From contig PBOA01000002.1 in the NCBI GenBank assembly GCA_002723415.1, forward strand, positions 13,600-77,599: DNA of 64,000 nt, read 5' to 3'. Below the pieces are notes generated by a model. That model saw nothing but the letters and a program-made list of their open reading frames with translations, was not told the origin of the DNA and ran no database searches. Positions 1-7,363 of the stretch are shown here, piece after piece. The stretch comes from Chloroflexota bacterium. Lineage in GTDB: Bacteria; Chloroflexota; Dehalococcoidia; Lucifugimonadales; GCA-002723415. Within the stretch, counting starts at the first letter, position 1, and each line of letters opens with the position of its first letter. The position numbers and the translations under genes are program-made.

Positions 1-43
1 ACTATCATGTTACAATAACTAATATACAATATATTTGGAAATT

Positions 44-71
44 TTGAGTATTTTTATGTTTACTTTATAAA
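44..71 (+). promoter_or_regulatory. Candidate promoter of the SelA-like gene
   Basis: A -35 like TTGAGT (44-49) and a -10 like TATAAA (66-71) are separated by 16 bases, with the ribosome binding site AAGGGAG at 75-81 and ATG at 91. The match is fair, not strong. The -10 lies inside the palindrome listed separately. Confidence 0.4.
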
Positions 72-75
72 CATA
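55..75. promoter_or_regulatory. Palindrome (operator candidate) over the -10 box
   Basis: TATGTTTA (55-62) and TAAACATA (68-75) are perfect inverted 8-base arms around 5 bases. The palindrome overlaps the candidate -10, where a dimeric repressor would block transcription. No regulator gene is adjacent, so the binding protein is unknown. Confidence 0.35.
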
Positions 76-90
76 AGGGAGTTTTAAAAA

Positions 91-1239
91 ATGGATAAAT
101 GGGGAGATATTTACAAATCAATAGGCGCAAAACCAATCATTAATGCAATTGGAAGTGTTACTTTACTAGGAGGATCAACTCCCATAAAAGAAGTAAAAGA
201 AGCAATGGATGAAGCTGATTCTGCTTATGTTCCTTTAATGGAATTACAAGAAAAAGCAGGAGATCATATAGCTAAGCTTACAAACGTGCCTTCAGCATAT
301 ATAACATCTGGAGCAGGATCTGCATTAACTCTAGCTACAGCAGCTTTTATGGCAGGAGATAACGATAAATTAATTCAACAATTACCAGATACTAGAAATA
401 TAAAAAATGAAATTCTTATTCAAAAAGTTCAACACTATTGGTATGACAGGTGCCTTGAACTAGCTGGAGCAAAACTTGTTGGGTTTGGATCAGACAATAA
501 AACTACAAAACAGGACCTTGAAAACGCAATTACAGATAAAACCATAGCTGTACATTATTATGCTGTAGAACAAAATATAGACCCAAATGCACTATCCCTT
601 GAAGATACAATAGAAATAGCAAAAAAACACAACCTATATGTCTTAGTAGATGCTGCTGGCCAAGTATTTCCATTAGAAAATCTTGGAAAATATGTGAGAA
701 TGGGGGCAGATATTCAATGCGTAGCTGCAAAGTATATAGGAGCTCCTCATTCAACAGGGTTTGCACTTGGAACAGAAGAAGCTATTCATAAATTATCCTT
801 ACAATCTTTTGTAGGCTATGAAGGTAGAAGAATAAGAGGAGTTGGTAGGCCTCAAAAAGTTGATAGACAAGAAATAATTGGCTGCGTAACTGCTGTAGAG
901 AGATGGATGAGTTTAAATCATGAAGATAGATTAAGTAAAACAGAAATAATGACTAATAAAATAGTAGATAAAATTAAACACATAAAAACAATTGACGTAA
1001 CTATAATAGATAATATTATTGGACATCAGCCATTTGGACTAACAATAAGGCCAAATGTACATGCGAACTTTACTATAGAAGATTTAGTACAGAAATTGAA
1101 ATCTGGAGATCCTCCTGTTTGGACTAGAAAAAGTTTATATGCACCTGAAGGTGATGACTGTATGGATATTCATATGTTTGGACTTAATGCTGGAGAAGAA
1201 GAAATAGTTGCTGACAGAATTGTAGACGCCTTAAAATAA
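91..1239 (+). CDS. SelA-like PLP-dependent enzyme (aminotransferase class V fold)
   Basis: The protein (382 aa) belongs to the L-seryl-tRNA selenium transferase-like branch of PLP enzymes. Visible signs are the small-residue turn TSGAGSA (72-78), Asp187 in VLVDAAGQ that would bind the PLP ring nitrogen, and Lys214 in AAKYIGAPHSTG that should form the Schiff base. The usual SelA N-terminal domain is absent and the length fits the shorter SelA-like/DgaE-type enzymes that act on small amino or sugar acids, so a role in selenocysteine synthesis is unlikely. It stands alone on the plus strand, preceded by a good ribosome binding site (AAGGGAG, 9 bases before ATG). The substrate cannot be read from the sequence; the fold assignment is firm. 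Confidence 0.85.
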   Translation: MDKWGDIYKSIGAKPIINAIGSVTLLGGSTPIKEVKEAMDEADSAYVPLMELQEKAGDHIAKLTNVPSAYITSGAGSALTLATAAFMAGDNDKLIQQLPDTRNIKNEILIQKVQHYWYDRCLELAGAKLVGFGSDNKTTKQDLENAITDKTIAVHYYAVEQNIDPNALSLEDTIEIAKKHNLYVLVDAAGQVFPLENLGKYVRMGADIQCVAAKYIGAPHSTGFALGTEEAIHKLSLQSFVGYEGRRIRGVGRPQKVDRQEIIGCVTAVERWMSLNHEDRLSKTEIMTNKIVDKIKHIKTIDVTIIDNIIGHQPFGLTIRPNVHANFTIEDLVQKLKSGDPPVWTRKSLYAPEGDDCMDIHMFGLNAGEEEIVADRIVDALK

Positions 1240-1254
1240 AAAAACTACATTTCG

Positions 1255-1935
1255 TTAAATTATTTTATACAAATCTTCTTTTGGTAAGCCATCATATACT
1301 ATTTTTTTATCTTTAAGTACTAAAACTCTATCTGCATATTTAATTACCATATCAATATTATGAGTTGATATCAAAACACCTTTATTTATTGAAATTTCTT
1401 TTAACAGATTGAAAAATATATCTTTATTATCATAATCTAGATTATTTAAAGCTTCATCTAAAAATATAAAATTTTTATCTTGTGCAATACAAAAAGCTAG
1501 CCATACTTTCTGCTTCTCTCCTGAAGATAAAGAACTAAATATTCTATTAGAGTAATTTTGAAGCCCACATTTTTCAATGCTAAATTGAATTTTCTTTTTA
1601 TCTTCTGATTCAAGTTTAAAATTTAAAAAACCTTTATTATTAAATCTAGATAAATTTAACAATTCTTGAACAGTTATATAGAGTGGATCATATAATACAG
1701 ATGGCAAATAAGATATTTTACTCAAAAGATCACTTTTATTTATATTTTTATCATTATAATGAATTGCACCAACTTGCAATTCTAGTTCTCCAACAATTAG
1801 GTTTAATAATGTACTTTTCCCAACTCCATTTCCTCCAACTAAGCATGTAAGACCATTATTTTTAATAATTAAATCAATAGAATCTAAAATATTTACTTCT
1901 TCATAATTAAATGACAAATTATTAATACTTATCAT
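1255..1935 (-). CDS. ABC transporter ATP-binding protein, FecE/BtuD type
   Basis: This is the nucleotide-binding subunit of a metal/siderophore/corrinoid importer. With the start used here (226 aa) the Walker A GGNGVGKST is at about residues 34-42, followed by the signature LSSGEKQ and Walker B FIFLDEAL. I chose ATG at 1935 over the in-frame TTG at 1947 because a perfect GGAGG lies 5 bases upstream of 1935, and because this ATG forms an ATGA overlap with the stop of the permease gene, a typical sign of translational coupling. It is the last gene of the three-gene importer operon with 1932-2906 and 2933-4066. The ligand is not determined by this subunit. Confidence 0.93.
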   Translation of the reverse strand: MISINNLSFNYEEVNILDSIDLIIKNNGLTCLVGGNGVGKSTLLNLIVGELELQVGAIHYNDKNINKSDLLSKISYLPSVLYDPLYITVQELLNLSRFNNKGFLNFKLESEDKKKIQFSIEKCGLQNYSNRIFSSLSSGEKQKVWLAFCIAQDKNFIFLDEALNNLDYDNKDIFFNLLKEISINKGVLISTHNIDMVIKYADRVLVLKDKKIVYDGLPKEDLYKII

Positions 1936-2906
1936 AAATGCCTCCAAGCTAGGTAAATCATAATAGGAGCTCCTATTATTGAAATAACCAAACCAACAGG
2001 GACTTCATTAGGCATAAAAATCAATCTTGAAATTTGATCAGCATAAAGCATCAAAAGAGAACCAACAGGAATAGCAAAAACCACTACTTTCCTAACATCA
2101 TTGCCCATTATTATCCTCGAAATATGCGCAGCTATCAATCCTAATAAACCTACTGTGCCTACCACACTAACTGCTGATCCACTTAAAACACCAGCAAATA
2201 TCATTGACAGTAACCTTATCCTATTTGGATTCACTCCAACATTTCTTATTATCGTATTACCTAGACTTAAGATATTAAGTCTATAAGAAATACTCAATAT
2301 AAAAAATAAACCAATAAACATAAATGGAATCATAGGAATATATGATGACCAAGCTATATTAGCTGTACTACCACCTATAACTCCTAAAGCCTGTTGAGTA
2401 AAGACTCTTTGGTATGCCATTATTCCAGTACTAATTGCAAGACACATTGCACCTACTGAAAAACCAATTAAAGCTAAAGTAGCTGGTTTAAATGTTTCTC
2501 TAGATGCAAATATATATATGAGTATAGAACATATAATTGAAGCCAAAACAGATAAAATTGTATTTAACCATGGAGTAGCATCTATTAAACCTGTAATAAT
2601 TAATGCTTGAACAATTAAGGCCCCACCAGTTATACCAAATAGTTGTGGATCACCTAATGGATTACGTGTAGTTGTTTGCAAAATAACACCTGCAACAGCA
2701 AAACTACTGCCAACAGATATAGCAATAAAAATTCTAGGTAATCTAATGTCCCAAATAATAGTATTATTAGCAACACTAGATTTAAACATTATTGCGTCTA
2801 TAAACTCTCCAGCCCCAATTTTGCTAGGTCCTATAAAAACACCAAGTAAGATTCCTAAAAGACCTAACAAAATAATAGTTATAGATAAAGTAATAAATTT
2901 ATTCAA
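1932..2906 (-). CDS. FecCD-family ABC transporter permease
   Basis: The protein (324 aa) is a polytopic membrane subunit of the BtuC/FecCD/FhuB family, which imports ferric siderophores, haem or corrinoids. The diagnostic stretch is visible at about 54-95: RLPR, then GSSFAVAGVILQ and RNPLGDPQLFG. It has about nine to ten hydrophobic segments, as expected. The start is TTG with GGAG about 11 bases upstream; the gap to the stop of the binding-protein gene is 26 bases. The stop overlaps the ATPase start as ATGA. Function as the pore of the same importer is secure; the substrate is not. Confidence 0.92.
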   Translation of the reverse strand: MNKFITLSITIILLGLLGILLGVFIGPSKIGAGEFIDAIMFKSSVANNTIIWDIRLPRIFIAISVGSSFAVAGVILQTTTRNPLGDPQLFGITGGALIVQALIITGLIDATPWLNTILSVLASIICSILIYIFASRETFKPATLALIGFSVGAMCLAISTGIMAYQRVFTQQALGVIGGSTANIAWSSYIPMIPFMFIGLFFILSISYRLNILSLGNTIIRNVGVNPNRIRLLSMIFAGVLSGSAVSVVGTVGLLGLIAAHISRIIMGNDVRKVVVFAIPVGSLLMLYADQISRLIFMPNEVPVGLVISIIGAPIMIYLAWRHL

Positions 2907-2932
2907 AAAAATTATTACTCCATACTAATAGT

Positions 2933-4066
2933 TTATTCTTCAATTTTAGATACAAATTCTAGCAATGCATCTATTATCCTAGGACCAGGTGCTTGCATAA
3001 ATAATATAGGATCTAAGTCTTTAACTCTTTCTTCCCTAATAGCTGTTAACCTATTAAAACCAGGAATTGATGACAATGTTTGTGATAATCTAGGTGCAGG
3101 AGGAGGTGCTGGGTTTATAGTAAATATATATCCAGGATCAGTACGCATTGCAGTTTCTCCAGCCCAAGATGTATAACCAGGATAAGGACCAGAATCATCC
3201 ATTCCTGCTGCTACATTTTTTAAATTTAGAATGTCAGCAACTAAACCTGCATAGGATTCTGGCTTAGCAGCATATAAATTACGATCAGCATCAGATATTA
3301 ATATTAAAATATCTCCTGAATAATTAACCCTTTCAGATATTTCTTCAATTTGCTTATTCATATCAATCAAAACTTGATTAACTTCCTCTTCTTTATCAAA
3401 AATAATCCCCATACTTTCAATACCGTCATTAATGTCTTCTAAAGAAGTAGCTCTAACTGCAAATATAGGTATACCAAATCTACTAAGATCTCTCATAAAC
3501 CTAGCTTGCGTTAATGCTTCAATAACAATTAAGTCAGGCTCTTGGGCTATAATAGCTTCAAAGTTTGGTGTGTAAGCACTTCCAACTGTAGGTAAATTCA
3601 TAATTTGTTCAGGGTATCTAGAAGAAGCATCTCTTGCTATAATACTACCTCCAGCTTTATAAATCATTTCAGTAGCAGTAGGACTTAAGCTTACAACCCT
3701 CACAGGACCTACATCTATTTCAACTTCTCTATTCAGTTTATCTATAAGAATAATTGCTTTAACATCATCGTGATGTTCTCCATCTTCATCGTGATGTTCT
3801 CCATCTTCATCGTGATGTTCTCCATCTTCATCGTGATTTTCTCCATCTTCATCGTGATGTTCTCCATCTTCATCGTGATGTTCTCCATCTTCATCGTGAT
3901 GTTCTCCATCTTCATCATTTTTAGATTCAGATGTATTTACTACTTGAGCCACATTCTCATTATCTTGAACCTCCAAATCATTATTTGAGGATTCAAGCAC
4001 ATCACAAGCTATAAAAATAAATAGCAACAAAGCTACTGGTAAAAACATGTATTTATTAAAATTCAT
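2933..4066 (-). CDS. Metal/siderophore-type ABC substrate-binding lipoprotein with His-rich repeat
   Basis: The protein (377 aa) has a lipoprotein signal peptide ending at Cys21 (FIAC), then a low-complexity acidic linker carrying seven copies of the heptad DEDGEHH (roughly residues 51-99), then a PF01497-type periplasmic binding domain (BtuF/FhuD/HmuT family), recognisable from RVVSLSPTATEMIYKAGG onward. The domain family binds ferric siderophores, haem or cobalamin. The His/Asp tract resembles the metal-collecting loops of zinc and nickel binding proteins, so it may gather metal near the membrane; that is inference. It is the first gene of the importer operon. The ATG at 4066 has only a weak, distant ribosome binding site. 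The repeat makes copy-number change by slippage likely without loss of frame. Confidence 0.88.
   Translation of the reverse strand: MNFNKYMFLPVALLLFIFIACDVLESSNNDLEVQDNENVAQVVNTSESKNDEDGEHHDEDGEHHDEDGEHHDEDGENHDEDGEHHDEDGEHHDEDGEHHDDVKAIILIDKLNREVEIDVGPVRVVSLSPTATEMIYKAGGSIIARDASSRYPEQIMNLPTVGSAYTPNFEAIIAQEPDLIVIEALTQARFMRDLSRFGIPIFAVRATSLEDINDGIESMGIIFDKEEEVNQVLIDMNKQIEEISERVNYSGDILILISDADRNLYAAKPESYAGLVADILNLKNVAAGMDDSGPYPGYTSWAGETAMRTDPGYIFTINPAPPPAPRLSQTLSSIPGFNRLTAIREERVKDLDPILFMQAPGPRIIDALLEFVSKIEE
3768..3914 (-). repeat. Seven tandem 21-base units encoding DEDGEHH
   Basis: Seven head-to-tail 21-base units run without a gap. Six are identical and the fourth has one substitution that changes one His to Asn. 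Near-identity at the DNA level means recent expansion or homogenisation. The unit length keeps the frame, so each change adds or removes one heptad. Confidence 0.95.
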
Positions 4067-4193
4067 CTTTAAAATATTTTTCCTTTCATTTTAGTTACAT
4101 TATAAATTTACCACCAAGTTTAAAATTGTTGTATATAAAAATAAAAAAATCACGCAAAATCAGGCAATTAAATATTTATCATTAATAAACATA

Positions 4194-4225
4194 ATATTTA
4201 TAAATATGATAATATTTATAAATAT
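4194..4225. promoter_or_regulatory. Twin 14-base palindromes (operator candidate)
   Basis: The perfect palindrome ATATTTATAAATAT occurs at 4194-4207 and again at 4212-4225, inside an 18-base direct repeat that differs at one position. The centres are 18 bases apart. Tandem palindromes upstream of an iron-type importer suggest a Fur- or DtxR-like site, but the AT-richness raises the chance of coincidence. Confidence 0.4.
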
Positions 4226-4228
4226 AAA

Positions 4229-4346
4229 AATATGCCGGTGTTAGTTTAAGTGTAAAATGTATATTTGGGCAGATTTCAGTTTATAAATTATTGTATTTAA
4301 GGATACTAATTTTTTCAGGTAAAAGTCTTACTAACACCGACATATT
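4229..4346 (-). other. Long inverted repeat, possible structured RNA leader
   Basis: Arms of 17 bases at 4229-4245 and 4330-4346 are complementary except at one position and enclose 84 bases. In a minus-strand transcript the odd position is a U-G wobble, so the stem is complete; in a plus-strand transcript it would be a C-A mismatch. That favours function in minus-strand RNA, the same direction as both flanking genes. It could be a leader of the importer operon or the 3' end of the upstream gene. It does not match the cobalamin or TPP riboswitch cores. Confidence 0.45.
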
Positions 4347-4379
4347 AAAATTTAGGAATTTACGATATAAAAATTATTT

Positions 4380-5537
4380 TTAATTAATTAACCCTACCTC
4401 TCGTAATAAATCTTGAGTTCCAGCTAGATCTTCTAAATCAGCCATATCTAAGTCTGCTTTATTAAGATCAGCCAAAGGAGTTAACAATCTATTAACTTTG
4501 ACTCCTTCTACTAAAGGATATTCATAAGTTTGACCAGTAAAATATTGTTGAGCAACTTTAGAAAGCATGAAATTCAAGAATCTCTCTGCATTATCTTTGT
4601 TTTCAGCAGTCTTAAGTATTGAAGCCCCAGCTACTAATACTAAACTACCAGGACCATTAGAATTCAAATAATGATTTCTAGCACCAAAACCATCACCTGC
4701 TTCTGCTAAGAATCTATATAAATAATAATGATTAACAAATCCTACGTGAATTTCTCCTTTACCTGCAGCTTCTACAGTCGGAGTATTCTTAGGATAAACA
4801 ATTGGATCATTAGCTTTTATACACTCAAGCCATTCACGAGTTTTATCATCTCCCCATTGAGCTCTCATTGCAGTAATCATAGCCTGGAATGAACCATTAG
4901 TTGGAGGCCATCCAATACGACCTTTCCATTCAGAATCACAAAAACCTAATAATGTTTCAGGAAGGTCAGTTGAAGGGTCAATGCTTTCAGTGTTATATAC
5001 TACAGCTCTTGCTCTTCCAGAGATACCTACCCATTGCCCATTTGCAGATTGGGCCCATGCAGGAACCTTACTTAAGATTTCAGCATCTATTTTCTCAGTC
5101 ATACCTCTATTTACAACTACAGCTAACCCACCTGGGTCTTGAGCGAAGAATACATCTGCTGGAGACTTACTTCCTTCTTCCATTAATATTGCAGCTATTT
5201 CTCCAGTTTTTCCATATTTCACTTGCACATCTATACCAGTCGCTTCTGCAAACTGTGCTATTATAGGCGCTACTAGTGATTCTTTACGACCAGAATAAAC
5301 TACTAATTTACCTGGATCAGCTGGCACTTCTTTTACTACTTCTACAGTTTTTTCTACAATTTTCTCTTTAGGTACTTCTTTTATTACTTCTTTTATTACT
5401 TCTTCAGTAACAATTTTTTCTACAGGTACTTCTTTAACTACTTCTTTAATTATCTCTTCAGCTTCACAAGCAAATAATGATAAGCTTAAAAGACCTAGCG
5501 ACAAAAATACTATATTTTTTTTAAATAGTTTAATCAA
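4380..5537 (-). CDS. Iron(III) ABC transporter substrate-binding lipoprotein, FbpA/FutA-like
   Basis: The protein (385 aa) has a lipoprotein signal (lipobox LFAC, Cys24), a charged linker of repeated EVPVEKIV/EVVKEV units (25-73), and an extracellular type 1 binding domain starting LVVYSGRKESLVAPI. A tandem tyrosine pair in VNHYYLYR sits where FbpA-type proteins bind ferric iron. The repeat linker is a common feature of Chloroflexota lipoproteins. The start is TTG, supported by the strong site GGAGGGG 4 bases upstream. No permease or ATPase of this system is adjacent, so the membrane partners must lie elsewhere. A near-consensus promoter with a palindrome over its -10 precedes it, which suggests iron regulation. 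Confidence 0.9.
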   Translation of the reverse strand: MIKLFKKNIVFLSLGLLSLSLFACEAEEIIKEVVKEVPVEKIVTEEVIKEVIKEVPKEKIVEKTVEVVKEVPADPGKLVVYSGRKESLVAPIIAQFAEATGIDVQVKYGKTGEIAAILMEEGSKSPADVFFAQDPGGLAVVVNRGMTEKIDAEILSKVPAWAQSANGQWVGISGRARAVVYNTESIDPSTDLPETLLGFCDSEWKGRIGWPPTNGSFQAMITAMRAQWGDDKTREWLECIKANDPIVYPKNTPTVEAAGKGEIHVGFVNHYYLYRFLAEAGDGFGARNHYLNSNGPGSLVLVAGASILKTAENKDNAERFLNFMLSKVAQQYFTGQTYEYPLVEGVKVNRLLTPLADLNKADLDMADLEDLAGTQDLLREVGLIN

Positions 5538-5584
5538 TTATCCCCTCCATATATATTTTGTATATAAGTATTTATCTATTTACT

Positions 5585-5614
5585 AAGTATATACTTATGA
5601 TTAATATATGTCAA
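5585..5614 (-). promoter_or_regulatory. Near-consensus promoter with palindromic operator
   Basis: On the minus strand TTGACA (5614-5609) and TATACT (5591-5586) are exactly 17 bases apart, giving a start of transcription near 5579. The 14-base palindrome TAAGTATATACTTA (5584-5597) covers the -10. This fits repression of the iron-binding lipoprotein gene by a dimeric regulator such as a Fur or DtxR protein; the regulator identity is inference. Confidence 0.72.
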
Positions 5615-5675
5615 CTATTTATTTAATTATAAGTCTCAACATAAGAATTAAATAACTTGAGTCTATTTAATTTAT

Positions 5676-5712
5676 TAAGGTATCATTAACAACACAAATT
5701 AATGATGCCTTA
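5676..5712. other. Hairpin, 13 base pairs
   Basis: Arms 5676-5688 and 5700-5712 pair over 13 bases around an 11-base loop; one pair is a U-G wobble in plus-strand RNA and a C-A mismatch in minus-strand RNA. It lies after the amidase operon, where a terminator would be expected, but no T-run follows on the minus strand. The role is unclear. Confidence 0.3.
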
Positions 5713-5746
5713 CAGATTTGATTGTTTATAGAAATAATCTTATTTA

Positions 5747-5833
5747 TTAATTGAAATTAGATAATGCTTTAAGAAATATGATTGAAATTGCTATAAAAAT
5801 CCAAAAAACTAATCGAGGACTATTAAATTTCAT
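5747..5833 (-). CDS. Possible 28-residue membrane peptide
   Basis: A short frame begins with ATG at 5833 and encodes a peptide with a basic N-terminus and one hydrophobic stretch (LVFWIFIAISIIFL). It starts 22 bases after the amidase stop, in the same direction, with a GAGAG ribosome binding site about 9 bases upstream. The composition is that of a single-pass membrane peptide. AT-rich DNA makes such frames easily by chance, so it is listed with low confidence. Confidence 0.3.
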   Translation of the reverse strand: MKFNSPRLVFWIFIAISIIFLKALSNFN

Positions 5834-5855
5834 TTTTGTTACTCTCTATATAATA

Positions 5856-7292
5856 TCAAGATACAGGTGGAGTATATTGAGTCCAAGGTTTAGCTTTTTC
5901 AAATGCAGAAGATGCTGCCATAACTAATGCATCAGCACCTTTTTTACCTATTATATGTAAACCAATAGGCATTCCATCTTTAGAAAAACCACAAGGAACA
6001 GTTGCTGCAGGATATCCAATAACATTTATCGGATAAGTAAATGGGTGAGATCCATATATATAGGACATAGTCTCTGGACTAGGATATACTTCTTTACCTG
6101 CTATTGATTTTGGTAGGTTATCTACCGGAAATGCTGTCGAAGGCATGGTTGGAGATAATAATAAATCAAATTTCCCAAATTCATCTTCAAACTTAGATAT
6201 CATAATATCTCTTTCGCCTAATGCTTTTACAAGTTCATCTGTAGTTACATCTCTAGATGATTCTAAGACATATTTCATATACCAGGTTAATTTCTCTTTA
6301 TTATCTTCAAACTGATTAATACTAAATTTTATAACCGATTTATAAATAGCCCACCAGACAAAAAATGGATCTTCAAGCTTTAATTTTGATTCATCCAAGC
6401 TACAGCCTAAATCTTCAAAAACTTTTGCAGCCTTAGATGTAGTTTCTAATACTTCTGGTTCTGAATTAGTATAACCAAAATCCGAAGTCCAACCTAAACG
6501 TAACCCTTTTATATCTTTGTCTAACGATCCTATATAATCTGGAATAGGACCCCTTAATGATGCTGGATCTCTTGAATCATAACCTGCTAATACTTCAAGC
6601 ATGATTGCTGAATCACGTACTGATCTACTCATAGGACCAGATTGGGCAAAGAAATTTGGAAACTGTGGACCTGGGATTCCGCTATATACTGGTATTCTAC
6701 CTTGAGTATTTTTTAAGCCATAAAGACCACAATAACTCGAAGGAATCCTTATTGAACCTCCACCATCACTTCCAGTAGCTAATGAACATAATCCTGCTGC
6801 CATGGCTGCTCCAGCCCCACCACTTGAAGCTCCTGTAGTTCTTTCAGTATTCCATGGATTACGACAGTGGTCCCCTAACCTATTTTCATTAAAACCTACT
6901 GCTCCAAATTCAGATGTATTCGTTTTACCTAATATGATTGCTCCAGCATTTCTCAGGCGTTCCACAACTATAGAATCAGCTGTAGGAATATTATCTTTAT
7001 ATATTAAAGATCCTTGAGTAGTACGTATACCAGCTGTCATTTCTAAATCTTTAACACCTATAGGTATTCCATGTAATTTACCAAGTGGTTCTCCAGATAA
7101 AACAGCTTTTTCAGCTTTATGTGCACTTTCTAGAGCTTCTTTTTCATTTAAAGTTAAATATGAATTAAGTTGAGAATCAAGTCTATTAATACGTTCAAAA
7201 TATATCTTTGTAATTTCTACAGGGGAAACCTTTTTTTGTTTAATTAAATTTCGCATCTCCCATGCAGATGTAAATGCTAATTCTTTACTCAT
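5856..7292 (-). CDS. Amidase (amidase-signature family, GatA-like)
   Basis: The protein (478 aa) has the complete Ser-cisSer-Lys triad of the amidase-signature family: Lys81 in GVKDLE, Ser156 in TGASSGG and Ser180 in GGGSIRIPSS, with the expected 24-residue spacing between the serines. It hydrolyses a carboxylic amide; the specific substrate is not visible. It could be taken for GatA, which would pair with the gatB gene at 59001, but the sequence reads as a general amidase and its neighbours are transport and hydrolase genes. ATG at 7292 has GAGAGG 8 bases upstream; that site lies partly in a hairpin (7303-7325). Confidence 0.9.
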   Translation of the reverse strand: MSKELAFTSAWEMRNLIKQKKVSPVEITKIYFERINRLDSQLNSYLTLNEKEALESAHKAEKAVLSGEPLGKLHGIPIGVKDLEMTAGIRTTQGSLIYKDNIPTADSIVVERLRNAGAIILGKTNTSEFGAVGFNENRLGDHCRNPWNTERTTGASSGGAGAAMAAGLCSLATGSDGGGSIRIPSSYCGLYGLKNTQGRIPVYSGIPGPQFPNFFAQSGPMSRSVRDSAIMLEVLAGYDSRDPASLRGPIPDYIGSLDKDIKGLRLGWTSDFGYTNSEPEVLETTSKAAKVFEDLGCSLDESKLKLEDPFFVWWAIYKSVIKFSINQFEDNKEKLTWYMKYVLESSRDVTTDELVKALGERDIMISKFEDEFGKFDLLLSPTMPSTAFPVDNLPKSIAGKEVYPSPETMSYIYGSHPFTYPINVIGYPAATVPCGFSKDGMPIGLHIIGKKGADALVMAASSAFEKAKPWTQYTPPVS

Positions 7293-7302
7293 ATATATAT
7301 CC

Positions 7303-7325
7303 TCTCAAAATATGTAATTTTGAGA
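7303..7325 (-). promoter_or_regulatory. Hairpin that can mask the amidase ribosome binding site
   Basis: Nine-base perfect arms (7303-7311 and 7317-7325) enclose five bases. On the minus strand the second arm runs into the GAGAGG site of the amidase gene (7301-7306), so folding would hide most of it. This could set the amidase level relative to the upstream MFS gene. Only the pairing is seen; regulation is inference. Confidence 0.35.
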
Positions 7326-7363
7326 TAGTATATACGTCAAATAAATTTATTACAAATTAAATA

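Larger units (their letters stand above)
4067..4379. other. Gene-free stretch between two iron-type transport genes
   Basis: This 313-base stretch lies downstream of the 4380-5537 gene and upstream of the importer operon, both on the minus strand. It holds a possible minus-strand -10 (TATAAT complement at 4099-4104, no good -35), two 14-base palindromes (4194-4225) and a long inverted repeat (4229-4346). I see no coding potential and no riboswitch class that I can name. Confidence 0.6.
5538..5855. other. Intergenic stretch with promoter, hairpin and tiny reading frame
   Basis: This 318-base stretch separates the iron-binding lipoprotein from the amidase gene. It holds the promoter of the former (5586-5614), a 13-base-pair hairpin (5676-5712) and a 28-codon minus-strand reading frame (5747-5833), each listed separately. 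Nothing else is recognisable. Confidence 0.6.

Noticed and set aside
1240..1254. Terminator between the convergent genes at 1239 and 1255
   Set aside because: Only 15 bases and no inverted repeat followed by a T-run.
1936..1947. TTG start at 1947 for the ABC ATPase
   Set aside because: GGAGG lies beyond it in the coding part; ATG 1935 has GGAGG at 5 bases and an ATGA overlap.
3770..3988. Plus-strand 72-residue frame of repeated MFSIFIV units
   Set aside because: It is the antisense reading of the 21-base repeat inside the importer lipoprotein; repeats keep all frames open.
4229..4346. Cobalamin or TPP riboswitch
   Set aside because: The conserved cores of these classes cannot be found on either strand of the inverted repeat.
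4901..5266. Plus-strand 121-residue frame antisense to the iron-binding lipoprotein
   Set aside because: No ribosome binding site, Leu/Gln-rich shadow composition, and the minus-strand gene has clear family motifs.
5856..7292. Calling the amidase gatA
   Set aside because: gatB is in the window, but this gene sits with transport and hydrolase genes and has general amidase features; no evidence ties it to GatCAB.
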